A stretch of DNA of 64,000 nt from Drosophila pseudoobscura (Eukaryota > Arthropoda > Insecta > Diptera > Drosophilidae). The notes under the pieces were generated by a model that had not been told where the DNA came from, ran no database searches, and saw only the letters and a program-made list of their open reading frames with translations. The stretch lies in the NCBI RefSeq assembly GCF_009870125.1, contig NC_046680.1:4960001-5024000 (forward strand). The letters run 5' to 3'. The position numbers were made by a program, and so were the translations under genes. Positions within the stretch are counted from its first letter, which is position 1; each line of letters opens with the position of its first letter. Of this stretch, positions 1 through 10,800 are shown one piece after another.

Positions 1-727
1 CTTTGGGGTTTCGTAATACATTTATTATGTGCGTGCTGCAGTTTGTTGGAGGGGGCATTCCCCCTGATAAACAGTGTATGCGCAACTCTGTTTGCATTCG
101 TTTTCCCCTTCCCCTGCCTCCACGGACAAGCGTTGTTTATGGACGCATTATCTAAACAAATACGAAAATAACTCATTAAATTCAGAGGCCGTAAAACAGG
201 GGCATTTTAAGGTGTTTTTCTTGGGAGGCGGAGAGGTTGTACATGAAATCAAGAAATTAGAGTTCATGAAATCCCGATCTTGCACGCTTCACCGTCCTGT
301 TGCGCCACTGCTTCTTCCGCCCTGCCGCTCTGCCTCTCTGCCCCTCTTCCCCTGCTCTCATTTATTCTCTTATTCTTGGGATCGCTCTCCAAGCAGGCAT
401 GTAAATAATTTGACAGAAGAGTAAGTCCCAAGGCAACCCTCCACGGCTGGCCAGAGGTGAGAGACACGTGCAAAAGGCAAAAACGGTAACCCAGTGCACT
501 GCCAAAGGGTGTTAAAACAGGGTGAGGCCATTCTCAGGGAATGTGCTCGCTATAGAATCAATTTTTATTTTACTGTCACAACAAACAACAAATATGGGAG
601 AGCGGGAAAACGAAACAAAAAGTCAATAATTTTATTTTTTAAATTTTAATACACAGAAGCGTCGCATAAGCGATCACAGAAACAGTCACTCGATTATCAA
701 CACCAATTAATGACATACGATTGCAAC
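1..727. other. Intergenic, no gene seen
   Basis: The open frames here are short and of low complexity, and none has a plausible start context or family match. The AT-rich stretch just upstream of 728 could hold the promoter and 5' leader of the next gene, but I see no clear TATA or initiator match. Confidence 0.5.
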
Positions 728-2685
728 ATGGAACGCATTAGATTGCGAGGGTTAGCCGAGGCCCAGCCCCAGGCACGGGCGGGTCGGGTGCCGTTCCATC
801 TGCAGCCGCATACGGCGCAATACCCCCCAACTGGTGAGTAGCTATGCGGCTCCCAAATCGCATTTGGCGTGTGCTAATCCTTAGGTCAGCCCAAATTCAG
901 GGACGCTCGGGAGGATCTCTTCGAAAGGCAGCATTCGACCAGAGGACCACCGCCAGTGGCCGTGCTAATTCCAGTGCACCTTCGTTTAAATCCAAGCAGC
1001 TGGTGACAGCTCTCGCTGTCGCATCAGCCCAAACGGCAGCGCCTGGGGCTCCAGCTTTACGTCCGGCTAAAGCTCCAGCCGGCGGGAAGATGACGAGGGA
1101 GTTTCTGCCTCGCGTGGCAGGACTCGCCCGCCGAGGTCAGCTTCCCCCGACACAGGTGAACCAATTCAAGACCTCATTGGCTAGGTCAGGGCCCAATAAG
1201 AAGATGCCACGCACTGTTGTTCAGAATCTGCGGGTGCTCGAGAATAGGACCGCCACCACCTGCGGAAGTGGTGACGCCAGCGACCTGATCGATCAGATTA
1301 GTGAAAGACATGCAGAATGGATGGCGGAGATGCCGAAATCCAGCTTCACGTACTTTGGGCGGACAGATAATGACGTCAACGCCCCGTTAATGGAAGATCA
1401 TTTTCCAGACGGACGCACGACCAGACGGGGCTCCACTTTTTCCGAAAAAACCCATGATGTAGCTTTCAATCTCGCTAGTGGGCCCGAGAAAAGCGAAGTA
1501 CCAATACCCTCAGCCTCGTTGGTCGCTTCTGACCAAGCGGCCGTGGATGCGTTTGCGGAGAGCTACCAGAAGTTGGTCGTAGGCCACAACCATCTGAAAA
1601 AGAAGCTCGCAAAGCTGACGTTGCTGAACAGATGGGGAGCCAATATTCAATGCATCATCGATCCGCTAGAGGACGCTGAAGGAGGAGGCCCACCACCGAT
1701 ACTCCCAACACCAGCGAAACCATCGACCAAGACCACCACCAACGCCAAGGCCAACGAGGCCAAGGTAAAAGAGGAACAGGACTACGAGTCCTCAAGCAGC
1801 TACTACACGCCCCCCACCAGCTTCAGATCCATCAGCCGCATCCATCAGCGTCTGACCATCAGGAAAATGGAACTCCGGCACGTTACGGGTGAGGCTATGG
1901 TAATGCAGGAGTGTCGCACCTTCGCCAGGGTCCAGACTTTCGGCGTGATCGAGGAGTACAGTTTGAACTTGAATAGCATCATGAACGCAATGAATCCTGA
2001 GCCTGATCCCGATCCAAACTCCGATCCATATACCGAAAAAGATCAGGAGATCATACTGCTACCTACTCCGGTTCCTGCTGCTGATTCCAATGCTGCTCCT
2101 TGTGGTGCTGGTGCTGGCGCCTACTCCGATATAATTCAACAGATGAACACCATGTGCCGCATCGCTCACGAGAAGATGGTGAAAAATGCCAATAACGACA
2201 AAGAAAAGGATATCTGGGCACAATTCTTTACCGAGATGGGACCTAGATTCATTCGATCGGCATCGACTGGCAATCGAGAGACGGAGATACCGTCTTGCGA
2301 ATTTTTGGACTTATTGCACTCGAGGGCGCCGATGCATTCGATGTTGACATGCTTGACATCCAATGGCATCTCTACGCAAGCGCCCGAATATGAAGGTGAG
2401 AATGGATGGACCTCGACGATGGTCGAGCGCCTTCTGGTGACGGCGCTATCCTCTCTACCCATTCCCATAAAGGTGCATACCGGCACCCAGACAGAGATGC
2501 CAGAGGATCAACCCCGGCCAACCACACCAAGACGCTCTGGTCCCAAGGCGACGAGGCAGGTGACAGTCGACAAAAAGGGTGTAGAAGTTTTCAAGAGAGT
2601 TCTGGTGGGGACAACCCAGATGCTGTTGTTCATAATGCTGATCGTGGCCTGTAGCTATCCGGAGATCCGATGCCTCCCCAATTGA
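728..2685 (+). CDS. Unrecognised two-exon gene, 633-residue protein with C-terminal hydrophobic tail
   Basis: I do not recognise the family. The coding path is join(728..833, 890..2685). Exon 1 starts at an ATG with context GCAAC and ends at donor CTG|GTGAGTA. A branch-like CTAAT lies in the 56-base intron, and the acceptor at 889 is the one that keeps frame with the long downstream frame. The protein has a basic, Ala/Pro-rich N-terminal region, a Lys-rich helical stretch near residues 255-275 (FAESYQKLVVGHNHLKKKL region), a Pro/Thr/Lys-rich linker, and an acidic Pro-Asp-Pro-Asp repeat near 405. A single hydrophobic segment (MLLFIMLIVA) lies about 10 residues from the C-terminus, with no N-terminal signal peptide. 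This suggests a tail-anchored membrane protein (inference). The uninterrupted 1.8-kb frame supports a real gene. The acceptor at 884 is an alternative but breaks frame. Confidence 0.7.
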
Positions 2686-3653
2686 CGTTCCACAATGACT
2701 CAGATATCAAAATTTTGTTTTCCACACTTCGTTTCCGCAAACCCGCTCAAAAAGAGAGTGGATCCAGAGGGAAAAATCAATGCTGATATATAAATTCTTG
2801 TGTTTGAGTCGATTATGCCCCATAGAAACATGCCCGAAACTGAAAAAAAAACAAATTCGAAGTCTATATTATTTATTTTGCATTCAAGCATTTATTTATT
2901 TTCGTATGAGTATGTTCTCAAATTGCAGATTTCCAAGAAGACAGAAATAGCGAAACGGTTCAAGTCAGTGATATATGAATCTAGGTAAGCAATCAGCATA
3001 GTGCTGGGGTAGTAGAGAAAAGAAAAGATAGAAGAGAAACGAAGATAACTAAGCGGCAATGAAGCCGTTAAAATCAAAATTAAAATATTAAAAAAGGCCT
3101 ATAACGAGGAAGTAAAGGAGTACAGTAAAATGAATATTACATTATAAGAAGAAATATGTCGTTATATTTTGGAAATATTACAATAACGTGTTGGTACGTC
3201 CAATTCTGCTGTCGTTTATTCGAAATGGATGACTTTATTATTGAAAACATTCAAAATAATCATTATTTACAGACCGTGTTCAAATAATAAAGATATAGTC
3301 GTTGGACAGCGAAATAGTATGGAATCGGTTATGAATAGAAAGGGTGCATTGCGTTGTGAGAGAGAGAGAGGAAGAGAAAGAGCGGGAGCTAGAGAGTGTG
3401 TGCGTGCGTGAGTGGAGAGCATGTGGAAGAGATCGTTCAGTTCATTTAAGCTCTTCCCAGTATTTCCAGCTGCTGTTGCCAGAACCTTCCCGGCTTCACA
3501 TCCCCATTCCCCTTCCTTTCTTCTTTCTTTTATTGCGTCGCTTGTTCTTTTTTCTTCTGCTTGCAATGCAAAGTGCATTAAGCCGCTGTTGCTGCCGCTG
3601 CCTCTGCCTCTGCCTCAGCTGACGCTCCTCTTAGCCGTGATTCCTGGCGCGGC
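2686..3653. other. Intergenic spacer with AT-rich and GA/CT-rich stretches
   Basis: AT-rich sequence to about 3330 is probably the 3' trailer of the upstream gene; an AATAAA lies near 3286. A GA-rich purine block follows at 3357-3400, then pyrimidine-rich sequence leading into the serpin promoter. I see no coding sequence. Confidence 0.4.
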
Positions 3654-3691
3654 TATAAATGACAGGGTCCATGCGCATTTCCCTTTCAGTA
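3654..3691 (+). promoter_or_regulatory. Core promoter of the first serpin: TATA box and initiator
   Basis: TATAAA at 3654-3659 is followed about 32 bases later by TCAGTA at 3686-3691, a good match to the insect initiator TCAGTY. The start codon lies about 26 bases further on, giving a very short 5' leader. Confidence 0.6.
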
Positions 3692-3713
3692 TCGAGCTAT
3701 CGGCGCAGGCGCA

Positions 3714-5077
3714 ATGAACCGCTGGCTAACCTGTGGGTGCCTCTGCCTCCCCAGCCACCGCCACACATCCCGATCCCTAATCTCTCCCGCTCTTCTCAGT
3801 TCTACTTTTAGTTGGAGTGCTATCTGTCCCCGGAGGGTGGGGCAACACCATCCAGGAGCGCAATCTATTCGCCACGGAGCTGTTCCAGACCCTGGCCACG
3901 GACCGGCAGGACGAGAATGTGATCATCTCGCCGGTGTCCATCCAGCTGGCCTTGGGCCTGGCCTACTACGGGGCGGAGGGCAGGACCGCCACGGAGCTGC
4001 AGAAGACGCTGCACGCCTCGGCCAAGGAGAGCAAGGACGGGCTGGCCGAGACCTACCACCGACTGCTCCACTCCTACATCAAGTCCAAGACGGTGCTGGA
4101 GATCGCCAACAAGGTGTACACGCGGGAGAACCTCAAGGTGGCGTCCCACTTCCGGGAGGTGGCCCAGAAGTACTTCGATTCGGACGTGGAGGCGCTGGAC
4201 TTCAGCCGCGAGACGGAGGCCGTCGACCGCATCAACGCGTGGGTGAAGCAGGAGACCCAGGACAAGATCGAGCGGGTGGTGGACAGCCTGGAGCCGGACA
4301 CAAACGTGGCTCTGGTCAACGCCATCTACTTCAAGGCCCGTTGGGCGCGGCCCTTCAACGATGAGGACACCCGCGACCGCGACTTCTGGCTCGGCGAACG
4401 CCAGTCCATTCAGGTGCCCACGATGTTCGCGGACAACTGGTACTACTACGCCGACTACCCGGAGCTGGACGCCAAGGCCATCGAGCTGTTCTTCGAGAAC
4501 ATCAACATGACCATGTGGTTCATCCTGCCCAACCAGCGCACCGGCCTGCGATCCCTCGAGGAGAAGCTGAAGGGCGTGGACTTCAAGCTGCTGGAGGACC
4601 GCTGGCAGTGGCAGAGTGTGTCCGTCTATCTACCCAAGTTCAAGTTCGAGTTTGACACGGATCTGAAGCCCACTCTGAACAAGGTAAGAGGGATTATGAC
4701 TGGATTCACTGCATCCTCATCTCAATTTTGTTCTGCTTTCGAAGATGGGCATCAGCGCCATGTTCTCGGATTCGGCTGACTTTAGCAACATCTTCGAGGA
4801 CTCGCCCATTGGCACTCGAATCAGCAAGGTGCAGCACAAGACCTTCATCGATGTGAACGAGATCGGCTGCGAGGCTGCAGGCGTCAGTTGTAAGTAGCAT
4901 CCAGAATACCGACTCCCTTCTCGGACTATGCCCATAATACTCTGTACTTTAGATGCCGCTGGAGTCCCCATGTCGCTGCCCCTGGATCCGAAGACCTTTG
5001 TGGCCGACCATCCGTTTGTGTTTATTATACGCGACCAGCATGCGGTCTACTTTACGGGACACATTGTCAAGTTCTAG
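3714..5077 (+). CDS. Spn43Aa: Secreted serpin, probable Spn43Aa
   Basis: This is a serpin (serine protease inhibitor), 390 residues, with exons 3714..3732, 3800..4683, 4745..4889 and 4953..5077. The 19-base first exon plus the start of exon 2 encode a signal peptide (MNRWLTFLLLVGVLSVPGGW). Core motifs are clear: VIISPVSIQLALGLAYYGAE near residue 47, NAIYFKARW near 180, and the C-terminal DHPFVFIIRD...GHIVKF. The hinge reads EIGCEAAGVSYAAGVPM, so counting from the conserved Gly at P15 gives P1-P1' Met-Ser. P12-P9 are small residues, compatible with inhibition, but P14 is Cys where Thr or Ser is usual. Met at P1 suggests elastase-like targets (family knowledge). AATAAA lies 83 bases past the stop. 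The symbol rests on location in the 43A cluster and length, and is less certain than the family. Confidence 0.88.
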
Positions 5078-5159
5078 ATATATGTATTCCCATATCATCA
5101 GCATTTCATCAATCAATCACTATAACTATGCAAATACATTTGTAATCGCTTCATTAATG

Positions 5160-5165
5160 AATAAA
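5160..5165 (+). other. Polyadenylation signal AATAAA of the first serpin
   Basis: A perfect AATAAA lies 83 bases after the serpin stop codon at 5077. It falls just before the end of the convergent minus-strand gene, whose stop is at 5186. Confidence 0.6.
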
Positions 5166-5185
5166 TTGGAAGCTCTCCACTAGAT

Positions 5186-5579
5186 TTAAAAGGTCACGGC
5201 TGTGCAATATGGTGTATGGGTCTCGTTATTGCACTGTTTATCGGAGACAAGTTTCACCACTGAAAGGAAAACCTGCTATAGGGGGAGGCATAATGGGCTA
5301 GCTTTCTTCGATCCTTACCGCTCATTCCCTTCACCTTGCGGGCACAGTTGAATATTTTGATGGTACACAGTTCCGTGTTGAAGTAGCAGCCATTGAAGGC
5401 ACAAACCATCGTTCCGTCGGGAGTCGGGCAGGTGTTCGGGCATAGCCTTTCGGGCGTAGCCTCTTGGAAGGCTGCTTGGATGAGGGCGAATACTGCAATG
5501 AAGGATTGTAGTAAAGTGTTGTGGAAATCCTCCTAAATTGCTAGACGATACCAAAGAGGAGCACTGCAACGAGCTTCAT
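5186..5579 (-). CDS. Small secreted cysteine-rich (Kazal-like) protein, three exons
   Basis: The gene appears only after splicing complement(5552..5579, 5319..5492, 5259..5186), giving 91 residues. Phases agree at both junctions: exon 1 ends in phase 1 at donor G|GTATCG, exon 2 runs from acceptor ATTGCAG to donor G|GTAAGG, and exon 3 follows TTTCAG. The protein opens with a hydrophobic signal peptide (MKLVAVLLFVFALIQA). The mature part has eight cysteines. The first six are spaced C-x3-C-x8-C-x4-C-x6-C-x6-C, including CPNTC and VCAFNGC. This resembles the divergent Kazal-type domains of small fly secreted proteins, which bind serine proteases. The Kazal assignment is moderate; another disulphide-rich fold is possible. 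It is convergent with the upstream serpin, with 108 bases between the stop codons. A neighbouring protease inhibitor would fit the theme of the locus. Confidence 0.72.
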
Positions 5580-6700
5580 GTTCGATCGATCCATGAAAAT
5601 GATTCTAAAAACTTAAAAGTTCTTCCAAAGTGGCAGGCGTGACTTCCAGCCATGCCAAATCCATTATAATGGGTTAAAGAATCAAATTATGATAAATGCA
5701 AGTCACAGAAAACCACTTTGGTACTAGCGATGGGGTATTTGTGTTCGGTGTTTACCTCAATCCTGTATGTACCTTGGGTTCATTGGTGGCGGCCAGGGAT
5801 TTTACTGATATTTCATGGCGTGGTCATGTTTACAGAGACCCGTCAGTGGGACTCTTTTATTGGCCTTTACGAAAGCTAAAAATAAACATAAAAGCCGTGG
5901 AATAAATATGAATATTATGGAAGTCAATTGCAATATTTAACTCGAAACTGAAAAACGGAACGTGCGACCCAAAAACAAAAAAATTTCAAGTGGGGAGAAA
6001 TTTAAGCTGGATCGAAAACTGGAATCCGACCACTGCATGCTCTTCCCCGCCATACACGATTCCATCAAGATTTCGTTGGATTATTCTTCCTCCGCCCCCC
6101 CCCCCTCCCGGTGGGCAAGGCCCGTCTAGGATCTGGGATTAGTTAAATGAACTGTCAGATATAAGAAGAAACGAGTTTCTGCTTCAAAACAATCAAGATC
6201 TCTAGCCCTTCTCTGGAGTGGCAGGCAGTACTTGCAGACAGGGACAGAGATATTTCTGGCATTTTTTTAAAAGCGCCTGCGCCTGCGCCTGTGCCTGTGC
6301 CTGCACCTGCACCTGCTGCTGCTGGTGCACTGGGAAGGGGAAGGGGTTAGGTTATTCGTTTTAAAATTCCGCTCACAAAACGAGAAAACAAAGAAAGAAA
6401 AGGAGAAACAGAAGAAACAGGGAGAACTTGTCAGGGCGCACATAAACAATTCTAACAAAGGGACGGACACTCGAGAGGAGACATGCCACATGCGAAGCGT
6501 TCCAAGAGGGAGCACTGCAGGAATTACAATTACAACGGCAGCAGCAAGGTGTATTCATGCAGGGTGAACCATTCACAGAAAGTGCTCTAACGTCAGTTGC
6601 ATTCTGCATTTTGTAGCTTCCCTTGATTCAATATACTTTGCACAGGGAAGGGAAGAGCTGCCTGTGTCTGTGTTCCCAGTATCAATCGTTCTGCGATTAC
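5580..6700. other. Intergenic spacer
   Basis: I see no gene. A C-rich run lies at 6097-6110, and short CTGCGC/CTGTGC tandem units lie at 6272-6320. Open frames here are low complexity. Confidence 0.4.
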
Positions 6701-6820
6701 CAGTATTTCCAGTGCCGAAAGAGCGAGCGCTCGGGAGAGCGACCCCCAGTGGGAGAGCGTGCTAGTCGGCGCACGACTCCCCGATTGGAGTTCGTCGTTG
6801 GGGCCGATCGCAGCGCGCCG

Positions 6821-7820
6821 TCAGTCTGCTTTCAGACACGATCACGCGCGCGCACTCTCGCCCCACGTTGAAAAGTCCATGCTGCGCATGCGCGAAACGG
6901 AGTGAAAGAAACGTTATTGCAACCACGACTGCCCCCGCGTTTTGGGCTGGCCTTCTTATCAAGTGGCGAGGATCGGATCCGGGGCAGCTGTCTCTCCCGC
7001 CCGGGGCTTGCGTGTGCACCGTCCCGTGCTACTGCTAAAGGAGTTTTAATGAATAAAAAATATATACATATATGCAACAAGTTGGCCGCGGCCGCTTCCA
7101 CTACCGCAACCGTACGAGTATATGTATATCATTGTATGTGTGTGTGCGTCTCAGTCTGTGTTTTTGTGTGTTTTGGTGAAGTAAGAAAATGTGCATCAAT
7201 TATTTTAAATGGTCAACTTAATGCCCCTGTTCCAGTACCGCGGCGTCAGTCCATGTCCCTGCCACAGCGCGACATCCAATCAGCGCGAAATGTCCGCCAC
7301 TTTGTGCGACTTGCCCCCAAACACAGATCCCCAGCAGTAAACACAATTACGGCGAATGGAAGCCAAACGTAATTCGGGTCCGCGAACCAGTTTCTAGTGC
7401 CAATCCACCAATCGACAGGCACACTGCACCTCCACCTCCACATCCACATCCAGTCCGGCCAATGTTTCTCCCAAGAAACACAACTGCAAAAAAGTTATAG
7501 CCAAAAAGAAAAAAACCTAATAATAAATACGCCTAAGCTCAAATTGTTGTCAGTTTTGTGCGGCTTTCGTTGATTTATGTCCGCGATTAAAGGAAACACA
7601 GCAACAGCAGAAAAGTCAGAAAAGCAGCGACAGAATACGATAATAAATAAATCCGAGGAGAAATATGTGCCACAAGGCTGCACCCCACCCTTGCCCCAAG
7701 TGAATAAACCCCCCGCCCCACAGTGAGATACCTATGAATGCAAATCAAGCGAAAAACAAAGCCACAAGGCAACAGCTGATAAAACGCCAGAGATAAGCAA
7801 AACAAGGATAAATCCCCACC
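6821..7820 (+). promoter_or_regulatory. pk: Candidate start region and 5' leader of the Pk-isoform transcript
   Basis: A CpG-rich patch at about 6720-7020 contains TCAGTC at 6821-6826, matching the fly initiator. About 1 kb of non-coding, A-rich sequence of leader type follows, up to the Pk start codon at 7821, where the context is CCACC. No TATA box precedes the initiator. The exact start, and any leader introns, are not determined. Confidence 0.35.
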
Positions 7821-10800
7821 ATGGATAAACCCAATCAGATGCCCATGGAGCTAGAGAGGTGAGTGTGCCCCAAAAACAAATTGATTTGAAATGTGTACAT
7901 TTTATGCAGCCGAGGAGCTCATGAACCAATAGGATGTATCGCTTCTCAAAGATTGTGCACTTTTCATTAGCTAACATCGAAAGAAAACACTTAACACCTC
8001 TCCAGATAGGTTTCACGCGAATTTAATAAATTTATTACTGTCAATCCAACCAAAATTTTGCTTTTTATAAAGCTTTTATTTAGCTGTTTGCTTGGGAATT
8101 ATTCAACAATATAGTTAACAAAAAATATAAAGTATTCAAGAGTCCGCCTCAGACATACGCATAGTTGGCTATGTGCCCGATGAAGGCTATCGAGTCCCTG
8201 TACTTCACAGCAAACACGAACGGATGATCGGCCTCGAACTTCTTGGACCTCGAGAAGAGGCCCTTGAGAACTATTTTTGGTAGGAGGGAATTCAGTATAC
8301 ATATAGCATATAAAGGCTATAGAGGGACACAATGGTCCGTATACTCACCGCCTGATTCTAGGGGCTGTTCCACTCCCGCCTCCGACACCTCAACATTGGC
8401 CTTGTGCTCCACGGCATTGATGAAGTGGCTCACGAACATGCGGTACATGTTGCTGAAGTCCCCGTCGCGGGAGAACATGGTGTGGACACCCAGCTATGTA
8501 TGCGGCAGAGGAAGACAAATACTTCAGTTCAGTTCTATTCGGGGATACGAGCGGAAAAACTCACCTGTTTGAAGGGTTTCTCCAGGCCCAGGCCAAAGGT
8601 AACGCTGAATTTGGGCAGCAGCACCTCCACCTTCTGCTGGCTCATCTCTCCGATCTCCGCGAGTAGGTTCTTTCCCACCAAGGACTGCTGGAGGGATCTC
8701 AGACCATCCTTGCGGTTGGGCAGGAGCAGCAGCATCGAGAAGTCCGCGTTCTGGTAGGGCAGCTCCACGACCTTGGCGTCCAGGGTGCGCACTTCGGCAT
8801 AGTTAAAGTTCTGCAGGGTCCACATGGTGTCCACGCGCACGGACTGTCCGTTGCCGGTGCGGAAGGAGCGCTTCTCGGTCTTGTCCAGCTTGAAGGCCTT
8901 CTGCCAGGGCGCCGCAAAGGAGACTCCATTCACGATGACGCCCTCGGTGCGATCGTTGAGCAGCTCGGCCGCGAGGATGTCGGTTATCTTTCCATTGGTC
9001 TTGGTGGCGATCGCTCGGTTGATGCCATCCGCTGTCCGCTTGTTGTACGGCGGATGGAAGTCCAGCTTGTCGATGTTTGAGTCGAACTGGCGCTGGGCCA
9101 CGTCCCGGAAAGAGCCCTTGAACTCCAGGTTCTCGTTGATGTAGATGTTGTTGGCCAGCCGCAGATTGTTGTCGCGTGTCAGCGACTGCTGGTAGCTGCC
9201 AAAGCGCTGGCTCACCTGGTCGACATCGCCTGGGCCCAACCGCAAGCCCTGCTGGAGCTCGCTGGCCGTCTGACCCTTGGCTCCCACGAAGGCCAAAGCC
9301 ATGGAGCTCTGGATGCTAGCCGGCGAAATCACAACGTTCTCATTCAGGTGGTCGGCGCCCACCGCATTGTAGAGATCAGCGGCCAGCAAATTGCGATCAA
9401 TCGAGGGATCAAAACCTGCGTTGGTCTTTGCATGCGAGAGGCTCACGAGGAACACTAAAGGAATGGAGCGAATGCATGGTGTTAGTTTGTTAGCGACACT
9501 TCCCCTACTTTCCCCAAGCAGCGAGTATAAGCCTTCAGGAGCGAATGCCTTTATCATAAGTAGTCATAAGAACATTCTGACTGCTCTGTCCAACGACACG
9601 TCCGCAAGGGCACATACTAAATGTTTCAGGCCACAAGATTGTCCCCTCCTCTATATGGAATATTGTGGATCTGAACCCATAAAACCCTCAAACCAGATCG
9701 TATGAGTATCTGCGTATAAATTGGAGCTTACGTAATAGGCAGCTGACGATGACAGCCATGGTCGTTGAATTTATATGTGTATACGTATGTCGTATAAATG
9801 GTTGATGGGGCGGCTCCTCCACTGATTCGCACTTGCGACAGACCCGATCGCGTCGGAATGTGAACTGAACGGGCAGTCGCCCGTCGATCCGCCTTGGAGG
9901 CTGTGCGCGATGGGACTCTCATCGAATTCAATTCAATTCAATTCCAAGCGGAGCTCTCTCTCTTTTTCGGGGTCTGAGAGGCGCAGACGGACGGAGTGTT
10001 TACAAACCATTTGTCACCTTTGGCTTACTTCGGTCTTCGTTTATTTGCTATGAACTAAAACTGATTTGAGCTCAACTCAGGGACTGATAAGGCGATAACC
10101 CCAAAGGCTGGAGTCAGTCGCGTTGAACAGAATGTGAATATGCATTAGGCGGCCGAGGGCACTCAGATGTCGACGATGTGGCCGGCCAGCAGCAGGGTCT
10201 TGTCATTGCCGATGGCGTAGAAGAACGGATGATTGATGACCAGGGGCAGGGCGCGTCGAAACAGATCCCCAAAGGCTGTAAAGACGGCAGCTGATTAAAG
10301 AGAGGCTTCTTCTTCGGATACGATACCCAGCCGGATCACAGTCCACTTACAGAACGAGTCGCCGGCGGAGCCGCCCTCCTCCTGCAGCTCCAGCAGCGTG
10401 CTCTGGGCCATCTCGCCCAGATGGGGGGCCGAGCTGGCAAGCAGCGAACTGAAGACTTCGCTCAGCTGAGCCTCCGCTGTGAAGAGTCTCGTCAAGCCGG
10501 ACTGCAAGACAAACATGGAAGGGGGGATGTGGCTTACAGACTCTACTAGCTCAGACGGAAACGCCCTATTTCCTCACCTCTTTCAGAACCTTGGCGAGTT
10601 GTGCGTGCACCAACACCTGGAACTTGGGCAGTGTGAGGGCTATCTTGCGCTCTTGCATCTGTCCTCTGAGATACTGCAGATCGTACTTCCCCAGCTGCTG
10701 CTCCAGCTCCGACAGGCCATCGGCCCGCCTCGGGAAGATGAGGAGCAGCCGCAGATCGGCTGTGGCAAAGGGCAGCTCGATCAGCTCCGCGTCCAGAGCG

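Noticed and set aside
881..900. Alternative acceptors at 884 and 900 for the first gene
   Set aside because: Both break the reading frame with the long exon. Only the AG at 888-889 joins in phase.
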